This document shows, piece after piece, positions 15,781 through 24,132 of a stretch of DNA of 64,000 nt. The translations under genes and the position numbers were made by a program. The notes below the pieces were generated by a model. The model was not told the origin of the DNA. It ran no database searches and worked only from the letters and a program-made list of their open reading frames with translations. Source of the DNA: Actinacidiphila bryophytorum (GTDB lineage Bacteria > Actinomycetota > Actinomycetes > Streptomycetales > Streptomycetaceae); NCBI RefSeq assembly GCF_016916835.1, contig NZ_JAFFIX010000004.1, forward strand, positions 310,001 through 374,000, in the 5' to 3' direction. Positions within the stretch are counted from its first letter, which is position 1. Every line of letters begins with the position of its first letter.

Positions 15781-15816
15781 CCGTGTGGGGTGGCCCCGCC
15801 CGGCCATCCCACACGG
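15781..15816. other. Large hairpin before mobC: candidate oriT or terminator
   Basis: CCGTGTGGGGTGGCC pairs with GGCCATCCCACACGG around the 6-base loop CCGCCC, 15 pairs with a single wobble. It begins 5 bp after the DUF2637 stop and lies 120 bp before mobC. There is no T-tract. Relaxases of this kind usually act at inverted repeats beside their own genes, so an oriT is plausible, but termination is also possible. Confidence 0.45.
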
Positions 15817-15937
15817 TCCGCCACGCACCCCGCCCAAGACGGCGCCATCCCGGACCCGCGCCGTATGCCCACGACCCGACTCGCCCAGCAGCCAGTCCCC
15901 TCTGCCCCGCAGCACTCGACAGACGCCGGAGAATCCC

Positions 15938-16618
15938 ATGCCCCGCCACTACGACGCCGACGATCACCCAGGCGAGGAGAGCAACCCGCCCAGTACGCCG
16001 GCCTGCAACGGAGACGCCTACCCCCAGCCTCACGGGGGAGCAAGGTATGGCGCTGGACCGTCCAATGGCCGGTCCCACGCAGATCCCTCCGCCCCGGGAG
16101 TGGCGGATGAACTCCGGCGCCAGGGGGCACCGGAGGGAGAAGCCGCTGCCACACCCGCCGATCCGCCGAGCCTGATGCGTGCAGCTGCTGAAGCGGCCGT
16201 TCGCCGTACGGCACGCCGTCGCCGCCGCGACGGCACCCAGCGCACGTTCCGAGTCGACGTCCGCTACAGCCAGACCGAGCATCACGCCATCAAGGCCAAG
16301 GCGAAGGCCATGGAGATCGCCGGCGCCCACTTGGTCGGCGCGGTCGTCATGGCCTTCGTGGAGGGCACTCAGCCGCTGCCCGGCCAGCGCACCGCCACCG
16401 ACGACCTCATCGACGAACTCGTCGCCCTGCGCGCCCAGGTCGCCAAGATCGGCGGCAACGTCAACCAGATCGCCCACCGCCTCAATTCCGGCGGCCAGCC
16501 CTATCAGGCCGACACCGCGGTCCTGGCACAGGCCGAACGCACCGTGCACGGCGTCCGTGAAGCCATCGCCGCTATCGAGACGGCCGCGCACCAAGCGGCC
16601 GACCGGAAGGCGGCCTGA
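15938..16618 (+). CDS. mobC: MobC-like relaxosome accessory protein
   Basis: The 226-residue protein has a disordered N-terminal third. A basic DNA-binding part follows (RRTARRRRRDGTQRTFRVDV, RYSQTEHHAIKAKAKAM), then the MobC signature region ELVALRAQVAKIGGNVNQIA with HRLNSGG. MobC proteins help melt and position oriT for the relaxase. The gene ends one base before the relaxase start, so the two are translationally coupled. Start ATG 15938 was chosen as the first in-frame start outside the upstream GC-rich leader. Confidence 0.85.
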   Translation: MPRHYDADDHPGEESNPPSTPACNGDAYPQPHGGARYGAGPSNGRSHADPSAPGVADELRRQGAPEGEAAATPADPPSLMRAAAEAAVRRTARRRRRDGTQRTFRVDVRYSQTEHHAIKAKAKAMEIAGAHLVGAVVMAFVEGTQPLPGQRTATDDLIDELVALRAQVAKIGGNVNQIAHRLNSGGQPYQADTAVLAQAERTVHGVREAIAAIETAAHQAADRKAA

Positions 16619-18316
16619 TTGATCGCGAAGATCACCCGAGGCAAGGCCATCCGCCGCCTGCTCGGCTACCTCTACGACACGGTGAAGGCCAAGGACCACA
16701 CCGACCCGCACCTGGTCGCCTCCTGGGACGGCTTCGCCCCCGACCCCGGCCGCGAACAGGACCCGAAAGCGGCCATGAAGCTGCTGACCCAGGCGCTCGA
16801 ACTACGCCTCAACCAGGCGCGGGGCAAAGGACAGGATGTTCCTGAGCAGCCGGTGTGGCAGTGCTCGGTCCGCGCCGCCCCCGAAGACCCCGTGCTCACC
16901 GACGACCAGTGGGCCGACATCGCCCGCCGCGTCGTTGCCGCAACCGGCATCGCCCCGGATGGCGATCCGGACGGCTGCCGCTGGGTGGCCGTCCGCCACG
17001 CCGACGACCACATCCACATCGCCGCCACCACCATTCGGGGCGACCTGTGTACCGCCCGCCATTGGAACGACTACCTCCGCGCCGACAAGGAACTCGAAGC
17101 CGTCGAGAACGACTACAACCTGCGCATCGTCGTACGCGGCGATCGCACCGCAGCCAAACGCCCCACCCGCGCCGAAACCGAAAAAGCCCACCGCACCGGC
17201 CGCCGGCGCACCCCGCGCGAGCAACTCCGCACCACCATCCGCACCATCGTCGCCGTCTCCACCAGCCCAGAGGAGTTCTTCCACCTCCTGCCCAGCAGCG
17301 GCATGAAGGTCGAAGTGCTGCGCTTCCCGTCCGGCGACATCCGCGGCTACAAAGTCGCCCTCGACGGCGACACCAACGCCGAAGGCCAGCCCATCTGGTT
17401 CTCCGGCTCCACTCTCGCCCCCGACCTGTCCTACCCCCAGATCCGCGCCCGCCTCACCGCAACCGAACCCCCAGCGACCGGCCCTCGTCGGCCCAACCCC
17501 TGGCACCAGGCCACCGCCGCCACCGAACGCATCCCCCACCACCTCGCCGGCACCGACGACGCAGCTGCCCAAGCCCACATCACCGCGTTCGCCGAAGCCC
17601 TCGACGCACTCCCCTTCTGTGCCCCCACGGAGCTGCGACCCCAGCTCCGTCAGGCAGCCCTCGACTTCGAACGCGCCAGCCGCTCCCGCATCCAAGCCGA
17701 CCACCACCACGCCCGAGCCCTCCGAGGCGCCATCCACACCATCGCCCGCCAACCCACAGGCGGCGACGGAGCTGCCATCGCCATGTTCCTCGACGCCGCC
17801 ATCCTCGCCGCCATGGCAATTCAGCGCTGGCACGCCGCCCGCCACCACAACCAGCAAGTCGAAGCCACCCGCCACACTCTCGCCGACCTCCAAGCCGCCT
17901 ACAACCAGGCCGCAGCCGCCCCCCTGGCCGAGCTAACCCAGCGCCGCCCACCCCGACCGGCCACCGAACGGCACGCCCAACGCATACGCCAGACGATCCC
18001 CACCCACGCCAACCAGATCCTCAACGACCCCACCTGGCCAGCCCTCGCCACCACCCTCACCGACGCCGAAACCGCCGGCCATGACCCCACCCACCTCCTC
18101 CGCCAAGCAGCCGATCAACGAGCCCTTGACGACGCCCGCTCCCCCGCCCAGGTCCTCACCTGGCGCCTCCAGCGCCTCACTCAACGCCCAGCGCCGAGCC
18201 TTCTGGCCCGGGCGGCGATGGCCCGAAGCGACGCCCCTGCGCGTCGGAGTCAGCCCGTGGCGACCGCGGATCCATCTCAGGCGTACCCTCCGCCGTCGCA
18301 TTCCCGTCGCCGTTGA
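16619..18316 (+). CDS. MOBP-type relaxase
   Basis: The 565-residue protein begins IAKITRGKAIRRLLGYLYD, a relaxase N-terminus with the catalytic tyrosine in that segment. It has the three-histidine metal motif in RHADDHIHIAATTI near residues 125-138. This is the nicking and strand-transfer domain (MobA/VirD2 fold). The C-terminal half is helical and rich in Ala/His. The start is a TTG at once after the mobC stop, which makes expression dependent on coupling. No coupling protein or TraB follows, so the element is likely mobilized by a helper. Confidence 0.9.
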   Translation: MIAKITRGKAIRRLLGYLYDTVKAKDHTDPHLVASWDGFAPDPGREQDPKAAMKLLTQALELRLNQARGKGQDVPEQPVWQCSVRAAPEDPVLTDDQWADIARRVVAATGIAPDGDPDGCRWVAVRHADDHIHIAATTIRGDLCTARHWNDYLRADKELEAVENDYNLRIVVRGDRTAAKRPTRAETEKAHRTGRRRTPREQLRTTIRTIVAVSTSPEEFFHLLPSSGMKVEVLRFPSGDIRGYKVALDGDTNAEGQPIWFSGSTLAPDLSYPQIRARLTATEPPATGPRRPNPWHQATAATERIPHHLAGTDDAAAQAHITAFAEALDALPFCAPTELRPQLRQAALDFERASRSRIQADHHHARALRGAIHTIARQPTGGDGAAIAMFLDAAILAAMAIQRWHAARHHNQQVEATRHTLADLQAAYNQAAAAPLAELTQRRPPRPATERHAQRIRQTIPTHANQILNDPTWPALATTLTDAETAGHDPTHLLRQAADQRALDDARSPAQVLTWRLQRLTQRPAPSLLARAAMARSDAPARRSQPVATADPSQAYPPPSHSRRR

Positions 18317-18824
18317 TGGGCGCTGCTTCCCACCGTTTGCGTTCCAACAGCACGACCGGGCAGTTCAGCGCGTCGGCGATCCTGGCCAGGTTGAGCGGCG
18401 TGGCGCTGCGCCACCCGGACTCGATCTCGCCCAGGAGCTGCTCGGAGATACCTACCGTCCGGGCCAGCGCCCGCTTCGTCAGGCCCGTCTTTTCCCGCGC
18501 CCACGTCACTGCCTGCGGCTCATGGTGGAGGCTCCGTGGCCGTTGCCGTCTTCGGCCGGGCTTGCCCGACTCGGCTGAAGCAGGCAGCTTGTCGGCGTGG
18601 CCGGCCGTGACTTCGGCACGACCGCGCGAGGCAGTCACCGGCTCCTGTCCGGCCTGCCGCTCCAGCGCGTCCGCCTTCGCTCGCAAAGTCGCTGCCAACG
18701 CCTCCACGTCCTTTGGTCCTGCCCCGGCGCCCAACGGCTTATGTCGCGGAGTGCAGCACGCAACTGTTCCAGAGGGAAGGCGGCTTCGGTCATGGCGGCT
18801 CGCTCTCGCCAGTCTCGCCATCAC
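18177..18824 (-). CDS. XRE-family transcriptional regulator
   Basis: The 215-residue protein carries a helix-turn-helix (VTWAREKTGLTKRALARTVG, then ISEQLLGEIESGWRSATPL and LARIADALNCPVVLLER) near residues 105-165. Its 3' end overlaps the end of the relaxase gene by 140 bp in convergent orientation, and both frames look genuine. It probably controls element genes; a target cannot be named. The start is uncertain because the N-terminus is low in recognisable content. Confidence 0.8.
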   Translation of the reverse strand: MMARLARASRHDRSRLPSGTVACCTPRHKPLGAGAGPKDVEALAATLRAKADALERQAGQEPVTASRGRAEVTAGHADKLPASAESGKPGRRRQRPRSLHHEPQAVTWAREKTGLTKRALARTVGISEQLLGEIESGWRSATPLNLARIADALNCPVVLLERKRWEAAPINGDGNATAEGTPEMDPRSPRADSDAQGRRFGPSPPGPEGSALGVE

Positions 18825-18848
18825 CCTTCGATCGGCGCGTTCCCCTGC

Positions 18849-19283
18849 TCAGCTGTGCGTGGCCCTGTCCGCCAGGAAGAGGGCCAGCGGGCCGGCGGGG
18901 AGCAGGAACCGACCGTGCGTTGCCGCATGGAGGGCGTCGGGCATGGGCCACCAGGTGAGTTTGAAGTCCTGTTCGGTGGGCGTGAGCTGTTGCGGTCCGC
19001 AGGTGAGGTCGCGGGCTTCGTAGAGGTAGACGCGGGCGGGTGAGGAGACGGTGAGGGCGTACGAGCCGAGTGGTCGCCATGTTGTGGCGGTGATTCCTGA
19101 CTCCTCGCGCAGCTCGCGCCGCGCGCATTCCTCGGGCGTCTCGCCGGCTTCCCTCCGGCCGCCGGGAATGAAGAGGTAGTCGCCCTGGTGGGCGGGGAAG
19201 TGGGCGCTGAGGAGAGCTACGAGGCCGTCGTGGTCCCGGGCTACGACGACGGCCGCGTCGCGGACGGCTTGGGCATCGTTCAT
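18849..19283 (-). CDS. Nudix hydrolase of the radical SAM operon
   Basis: The 144-residue protein contains a complete Nudix box, GRREAGETPEECARRELREE plus SGI, near residues 41-63, for Mg-dependent hydrolysis of a nucleoside diphosphate linked to another group. It lies 21 bp after the phosphohydrolase gene, as the last gene of the leftward operon. The neighbours suggest a substrate related to the product of the radical SAM enzyme or kinase; this is inference. Confidence 0.85.
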   Translation of the reverse strand: MNDAQAVRDAAVVVARDHDGLVALLSAHFPAHQGDYLFIPGGRREAGETPEECARRELREESGITATTWRPLGSYALTVSSPARVYLYEARDLTCGPQQLTPTEQDFKLTWWPMPDALHAATHGRFLLPAGPLALFLADRATHS

Positions 19284-19304
19284 ACCGGCCGAGGTTAGTG
19301 GGCA

Positions 19305-20096
19305 TCAGCGCACCATCGCGGCGTACGGCACGTTCATGACGACCGGGTGGGCGATGCCGCGGCCGTGGTAGCCGTCCTCGCCGTAGGCGTCGCCGTGGTC
19401 GGCGCACAGGATGATCAGCCAGCGCTTCTTCGCAGTGAGGGTGGTGATCAGGCGGGCGAGGTGGGTGTCGGCGTAGGCGAGGGCCGCCTGCTGGGAGGCG
19501 GCGGTGTCGCGGCTGTCGCCGAGGTAGTGGCTGTGGGGGACGTGGGTGGCCGAGACGTTGACGAACAGGTAGACGGGGCGGCCGTCGTGGTGTTCGGCGA
19601 CCTCCAAGGCGTGGTCGACCTGGCGGCGGGTGGAGTCGGGTTCGGGTGAGCAGAACTCGGGGCGCCAGTGGTCCTCGTCGAACAGGTCGGGCAGGACCGA
19701 GCCGAGCGGGGTCTCACGGGAGAAGTACGTGACGCCGCCGACGCAGATGCTGCGGTAGCCGTGCTGGCCGAGGCCGGCCAGGAGGTTGGGGGCGTCGAAG
19801 ACGAAGGTCTGCGGCGGGACGGCCTTGAACGCGGGCGGCCGGCACTCCCACAGCCGCGGCGGCTGCTCGGGCTGGGGCAGCTTGGGCAGGAAGCCGGAGA
19901 AGAAGGCGATGTGCGCGGGGAGGGTGAAGGTGCCGGGGGTCTGGCGGCGTTCCCAGCCTCCCTCGGGGAGGAGGGAGGCGAGGTGCGGGGTCAGGCCGTT
20001 GTCGTAGGCGGTGCGGGCGGTGTCGTAGCGCAGAGAGTCCAGAGTGACGAACAGGATGCTGGTCTGCGTGCGGATGATCTCGGCTGCGTCGATCAT
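19305..20096 (-). CDS. STM4013-like alkaline-phosphatase-superfamily hydrolase
   Basis: The 263-residue protein has LFVTLDSLRYDTART (metal and nucleophile segment), GGWERRQTPGTFTLPAHIAF, GFLPKLPQPEQPPRL and the metal-site ILCADHGDAYGEDGYHGRG with HPVVM. These match the STM4013/SEN3800 family, metalloenzymes related to sulfatases and phosphatases that travel with radical SAM proteins in other bacteria. The start overlaps the previous gene's stop as ATGA. Whether it removes phosphate or sulfate here is unknown. Confidence 0.8.
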   Translation of the reverse strand: MIDAAEIIRTQTSILFVTLDSLRYDTARTAYDNGLTPHLASLLPEGGWERRQTPGTFTLPAHIAFFSGFLPKLPQPEQPPRLWECRPPAFKAVPPQTFVFDAPNLLAGLGQHGYRSICVGGVTYFSRETPLGSVLPDLFDEDHWRPEFCSPEPDSTRRQVDHALEVAEHHDGRPVYLFVNVSATHVPHSHYLGDSRDTAASQQAALAYADTHLARLITTLTAKKRWLIILCADHGDAYGEDGYHGRGIAHPVVMNVPYAAMVR

Positions 20097-20598
20097 TCAG
20101 CCACCTCCGCAGCGGTGGGGGCGAGGTGCTCGATGGTTCCGCGGGCGCTGTCGCTGACGGGGATCGGTACGCGGTCTTCGGCGATCATCCGGCGGATGGC
20201 GGCGAGTCCGGTGTCTTCCTGGAGCATCAGGCCGTCGGCGTCGTAGAGCCGGATCCGGACGACGTGCGTACCGTCCTGATCAGTGGTTGCGGCCACATAG
20301 GCACCAGCGAGCGGCCGCCGGCTCAGGACGTAGGCGAGGAATGCGTCCTCAGCGATGCCGTCGATGGCGGTGACGCGGCAGGCGTGGTGGTGGGCGTTGA
20401 CGGCCCCGCGGCACAGGCGGCGGAAGAACTCGGCCGTGACCGGCCCGCCATCGCTCCCCACGGCCAACTGCTCGGTCGCCGTGAGGGCGACGAAGCTGGC
20501 CCCGAGCCACCATGCAACGCCCTCGTGAATCTCGCCGGGAAGCGGCCGACCGCACCGCCGTCCCTGATCACGGCGTCGGAGTCGATGGGGTTAAGCAC
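20093..20598 (-). pseudogene. Hypothetical operon gene with an apparent frameshift
   Basis: A frame opening at GTG 20598, overlapping the kinase stop, reads LNPIDSDAVIRDGGAVGRFP and then becomes nonsense. The next frame reads in from GEIHEGVAWWLGASFVALTA to the stop at 20093. One missing base in the CCC run near 20535 would join the two into a ~168-residue protein ending in TIEHLAPTAAEVAE. Without it, only a 124-residue product from a TTG at 20467 is available. The family is not recognised. Mutation or sequencing error are both possible. Confidence 0.6.
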
Positions 20599-21226
20599 CC
20601 TGGGCCTCCAGGTCGGCGATGATCCAGTCGGCCAGGTCGTCCGGGGACTTGCCGTCAGTGTCGAGAGCGACGGCTGTGGAGCCAGCGGCTTGGACGGTCC
20701 GGAAGTTGGCCAGCAGGCGGGCGAGTCGGCCGGGGATGACGAACAGATCGAGGTCGTCCTGCTTGGCGTCGCGCTTGACCGCGAGGCGTTCCCGCATGGC
20801 CGCTTCGGAGCAGCTCAGGTAGAAGGTGCGGGTCGGCGTCTCCAGGTAAGGCCGGAAGGGTTCGAGAAGGTCGGCGACCTCCTCGACGGCGACCCCGTGA
20901 ACGGCCGCGTGGCAGGCCACCACCGACGAGGCGTAACGGTCGGCGACGACAGGCCCGACCGCCCTCGCGAGCCGGATCGAGTCGGCGGCGTGCAGCAGCC
21001 CGGACAGGTAGAAGGCGAACTGCGGCAGCGCGCGCAAGCGTTCGTTGATCAGTGCCGACCACCCGGCATGGGGCGTCGGGAGGGTGTGCAGCGATGTCGC
21101 GCCAAGCCGCTCGGCCAAGGCCCAGGCGAGCGTGGACTTTCCTATGCCGGAGACGCCTTCGAGGACGATGAACGGGTGCTGCGGCCCGTCGAGATACAGC
21201 GGCCGGTACGGAGGAGGCAGGCTCAC
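20591..21226 (-). CDS. P-loop kinase (thymidylate-kinase-like)
   Basis: The 211-residue protein has a Walker A HPFIVLEGVSGIGKSTLAW near residues 18-36. A DRYASSVVACHAAVHG segment resembles the DR(Y/F) motif of dTMP kinases, and there is a lid-like LAVKRDAKQDDLD. It should phosphorylate a nucleotide or a nucleotide-like small molecule. The GTG start overlaps the radical SAM stop, and its own stop overlaps the next gene, so it is an internal member of a coupled operon. The longer upstream frame was rejected because the P-loop fold begins near this start. Confidence 0.85.
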   Translation of the reverse strand: MSLPPPYRPLYLDGPQHPFIVLEGVSGIGKSTLAWALAERLGATSLHTLPTPHAGWSALINERLRALPQFAFYLSGLLHAADSIRLARAVGPVVADRYASSVVACHAAVHGVAVEEVADLLEPFRPYLETPTRTFYLSCSEAAMRERLAVKRDAKQDDLDLFVIPGRLARLLANFRTVQAAGSTAVALDTDGKSPDDLADWIIADLEAQGA

Positions 21227-22248
21227 AGCGTCCCCTCCGTGAAAGCCGCGACGTGCCCGGCAACCGTCCGGGCCAGCCGGGCGGGGTCGGCGATCAGGTC
21301 CTTCACGTCGGCACGAAGGTCGTTGCGGAGCAGGCAGGGCTGTATGCCGCCGCCGTGGTCGACCCGCAGCGCCCAGAAGCCCTCGACGCAGCGGGACCGC
21401 ACGGGGCAGGTGCCGCACTGTCCGACATGGTGGCGGCCGAGGTCGCGGTGGATGACGTCGATCTCGATGCCGTCGATACGGAAGACCCTGCGGCCCTGAC
21501 CGACCCCGGCGACCTCGATGTGCTCGTCGCTGGTGAGGGTGCGAAGGTGCGCGATGATCTCGTCAGCCGGCACCGCGGAGTTGGCGCGTCCCTCGTTGAA
21601 GTCGGTGCCGACCAGTTCGATGAACTGCACGGGGAGCCGCCGCTCCAGCGCGAAGTCAAGGATCTGCCGGACCTCGTGGGCGTTCTCCCGCTGCAACAGG
21701 GTGTTCAGCTCGACCCGCTCGAATATCTCGCGGGCGACCTCGATGCCGTCCAGCACCGTGCCGATCCCGATACGCGTCCCGGCGATAGCCCGCAGCGAAG
21801 CGTCCGAGAAGTAGTGCAGGGACACCTTCACCTTGTCCAGGTGCGTCCTGGCCAGCCACGAGCGGTGGGTACGGATCCTGGTGCCGTTGGTGATCAGCGT
21901 GTAGGAGGCGTCCGGGCCGGGCTCGGTCAGGCCTTCCAGGACCGGGCGGGCGATCGGCGAGGTCAGCGGCTCGCCGCCGGTGAAGTACACGCGCTTCAGG
22001 CCGGCGTTCATCAGGGAGCCGATGACAGCGAGGTACGCGTCGGCGTCGAGCTGCTGCGGACGCGGCCGCTGGGCGGGATCCTGCCGGGTCAGCGGTGGCG
22101 GCACGTCACCCTCGTTGTGGCAGAACCAGCACGCGATGTTGCAGTGCGGGGTGAAGGAGACGCGGAGCTGGCCGCGCAGGGCGGCGAAGTTGTGCAGCGC
22201 GGTCCAGTCGACACCGGACGCCGGTAAGGAGACGGGGGGAGCGGCCAT
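21223..22248 (-). CDS. Radical SAM enzyme, MoaA-like with C-terminal cysteine cluster
   Basis: The 341-residue protein has the [4Fe-4S] motif CNIACWFCHNEG near residue 37, GGEPL in VYFTGGEPLTSPIARP, and a C-terminal cluster CGTCPVRSRC followed by GIQPCLLRND. This arrangement resembles MoaA (GTP 3',8-cyclase) and SPASM/twitch enzymes, where the second cluster binds substrate. The extra CPVRSRC insertion differs from classic MoaA. No other molybdopterin genes are nearby; the kinase, phosphohydrolase and Nudix partners point instead to a modified nucleotide or peptide. ATG 22248 was chosen, close to the conserved N-terminus. Confidence 0.85.
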   Translation of the reverse strand: MAAPPVSLPASGVDWTALHNFAALRGQLRVSFTPHCNIACWFCHNEGDVPPPLTRQDPAQRPRPQQLDADAYLAVIGSLMNAGLKRVYFTGGEPLTSPIARPVLEGLTEPGPDASYTLITNGTRIRTHRSWLARTHLDKVKVSLHYFSDASLRAIAGTRIGIGTVLDGIEVAREIFERVELNTLLQRENAHEVRQILDFALERRLPVQFIELVGTDFNEGRANSAVPADEIIAHLRTLTSDEHIEVAGVGQGRRVFRIDGIEIDVIHRDLGRHHVGQCGTCPVRSRCVEGFWALRVDHGGGIQPCLLRNDLRADVKDLIADPARLARTVAGHVAAFTEGTL

Positions 22249-22262
22249 TGACGGGCTTCCTC

Positions 22263-22667
22263 TCAGGGGTTCGGGAATCGGGGCTGGTGGACGGGCAGGT
22301 TGCACGGGTCGGCGACGTCGTAGGTGTGGCTTCCGGGGTGGTGTGCGAAGGAGCAGCAGGCCTCATCGGCCCGTCGAGCAGGGCAGTCGGATCGCACCGA
22401 CAGCTCGGCCGGGTCCTGCCCGTCGCTCCACGCCGTCCACAGGGACCGGTCCTTCGAGTCGGCAAGCTCACGCACGAGCGCCTGGTGGTCGCCGGCGACG
22501 TGCGCTTGGAGGACGCAGCGCAATTTCAACTCGACGTCGCCCGGGTCCATGCCTTCAGCCTGGGTACGGGCGGCGTCCAGGAGAACTGCGGGCAGATCTG
22601 CCAGAGCCCCGCAGACGGGAAGCAAGGCTGGCACGAACGCATGCATGGACGGCTCGCCAACGTTCAC
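22263..22667 (-). CDS. Hypothetical protein of the radical SAM operon
   Basis: The 134-residue acidic protein (MNVGEPSMHAFVPALLPVCG ... DVELKLRCVLQAHVAGDHQ) has several cysteines but no recognised motif. It overlaps the upstream ATPase gene by 4 bp and precedes the radical SAM gene by 14 bp, so it is an operon member. A role as substrate-binding or accessory subunit is possible; none is shown. Confidence 0.65.
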   Translation of the reverse strand: MNVGEPSMHAFVPALLPVCGALADLPAVLLDAARTQAEGMDPGDVELKLRCVLQAHVAGDHQALVRELADSKDRSLWTAWSDGQDPAELSVRSDCPARRADEACCSFAHHPGSHTYDVADPCNLPVHQPRFPNP

Positions 22668-23146
22668 GAGTCACCCCGCCCACCGCGCAGGCGCCCCTGC
22701 AGCACACTCGTATCACCATCGATCTCGAACCACACACACTTGCCGGAGGGCCTCGAAACCACTCCCCATCGGGAGGTCAGCACCTGCACGAGCAGGAGCC
22801 CTCTGCCTCCCTCGTCGGCGTCCGAAGGCGCCAGGAGAGTGGGCCTCTTGCTGCCGGAATCGTGGCACTCTGCCCGGAGTTTGGCCCGGTCGACAAGGAT
22901 GTTCAGGTGAAAGGTGCCCTCATGCTGGGTGCCGTGCCGGACCGCGTTGGTGGCGAGTTCGGTCACGCAGAGCACGACGTCGTCGACCGCGAGGTCCAGG
23001 CCGGCGAGGGCATCCCGCGTGAAGGCCCGGACCTCGCTCACGGACTCCGGTCGGGACGCGAAGTCCCTGGCCGCGCTCGCGCCGACGGTCGCTTTCGTAC
23101 TGTGCTGCGGTGCCTTCAGCCCTGTGCCTGTTATGGGCGACGCCAT
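22664..23146 (-). CDS. HATPase_c protein (RsbW/anti-sigma type)
   Basis: The 160-residue protein has the Bergerat N box VVLCVTELATNAVRHG and the G box DEGGRGLLLVQVLTSRWGVV, like SpoIIAB/RsbW-type kinases that bind sigma factors or phosphorylate antagonists. Streptomyces commonly pairs such a protein with an XRE-DUF5753 regulator, as here (23263-24111). It is the first gene of the leftward coupled run, so it may be a control subunit of the operon. ATG 23146 gives the standard length. Confidence 0.85.
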   Translation of the reverse strand: MASPITGTGLKAPQHSTKATVGASAARDFASRPESVSEVRAFTRDALAGLDLAVDDVVLCVTELATNAVRHGTQHEGTFHLNILVDRAKLRAECHDSGSKRPTLLAPSDADEGGRGLLLVQVLTSRWGVVSRPSGKCVWFEIDGDTSVLQGRLRGGRGDS

Positions 23147-23262
23147 AGGTTCCCTCCGAGTGCTGGAACCCGCGACAGGGCCGCGAGCGATCCGGTGGAC
23201 ACCAACGACGCTAGGAAAATCAGCAGTTGGGGGTCCACGCGGTTGCACGCGGTTGCACGATT

Positions 23263-24111
23263 TCAGCCGAGGGTGTCGAGGGCGCGCGTGATGCGGCTGC
23301 GGGCCGCGGTTCCGCGCAGGGCGTGCTGGGAGAGCTGGTGGAAGGCGCGCAAGTAGGTCCGGATCTCGCCCGGACTGCTCACGTTGATCTCGGCCGTGAG
23401 GGTCTCGACGGCCACCAGGCCTTCGTCGAAGGCGTAGAACGCCTCCAGCGGCCACACCGTCCGTCGTGCCTCGAACGGGATGATGCCGAGGGAGACATTA
23501 GGCCTGGCCATGAGCGAGAGCAGCGCTCGGAGCTGGTTGGCCATGGCCTCGTCGTCGCAGACCCGGTAGTAGAGCACCGCTTCTTCGAGCAGCAGCGCGA
23601 AGCCGTGATCGCCTTCGAAGACGACACGGGAGCGGGCAAGTCGCGCCTCCACCGCGCGCTCGACATCATCGGGTGTGCCCTGGAAAGTCGTGATGGAGCG
23701 CAGCAACCCCGTGGCGTACCCGGCGGTCTGGAGCATGCCGGGCACCACGTTGGAGGCGTAGACGCGGAAGGTGCGGGTCCGCTGGTACAGCGGTGTGGTC
23801 TTCGCGTGGACCTGCCGTAGGCCGTCGCGGTGGAGCTGGCGCCACTCGACGTACATCGAATCGGCGGTCCGCGACGCCGCGATGAGATCGGCGGCCAACT
23901 CGGGGACGCCGCACGCGTTGCACCAGGCGCGGATGTCGTCGTCCGAGGGCGGCGTGATGCCGCGGGCGATACGAGACGACTTCGACTTGTGCCAACCGCA
24001 GCGATCAGCCAGCTCCAGGCCCGTCAGGCCAGCATCGAGCATCGTCTGCTTCAGGCGCTCGGCGATCTTGGCGCGGGCCGCCCGAGCCGAGGAGAGAGGT
24101 GACGTGCCCAT
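23263..24111 (-). CDS. XRE regulator with DUF5753 domain
   Basis: The 282-residue protein has an N-terminal helix-turn-helix (LTGLELADRCGWHKSKSSRI, ARGITPPSDDDIRAWCNACG). The DUF5753 ligand-sensing domain follows, marked by VVPGMLQTAGYATGLLRSI and SLGIIPFEARRTVWPLEAF. This is the WhiJ-like class in Streptomyces, typically repressors relieved by small partner proteins. It lies between the operon and a DUF6879 gene, all on the same strand, and is the likely local regulator. Confidence 0.9.
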   Translation of the reverse strand: MGTSPLSSARAARAKIAERLKQTMLDAGLTGLELADRCGWHKSKSSRIARGITPPSDDDIRAWCNACGVPELAADLIAASRTADSMYVEWRQLHRDGLRQVHAKTTPLYQRTRTFRVYASNVVPGMLQTAGYATGLLRSITTFQGTPDDVERAVEARLARSRVVFEGDHGFALLLEEAVLYYRVCDDEAMANQLRALLSLMARPNVSLGIIPFEARRTVWPLEAFYAFDEGLVAVETLTAEINVSSPGEIRTYLRAFHQLSQHALRGTAARSRITRALDTLG

Positions 24112-24132
24112 GAGCCGACTGATCGTCCGTGG

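Noticed and set aside
21223..22248. Radical SAM protein as a prokaryotic viperin
   Set aside because: The cysteine motif CNIACWFCHNEG and the C-terminal CxxC cluster are MoaA/SPASM-like; viperin-type sequence features were not seen. Only the analogy of nucleotide-handling partners remains.
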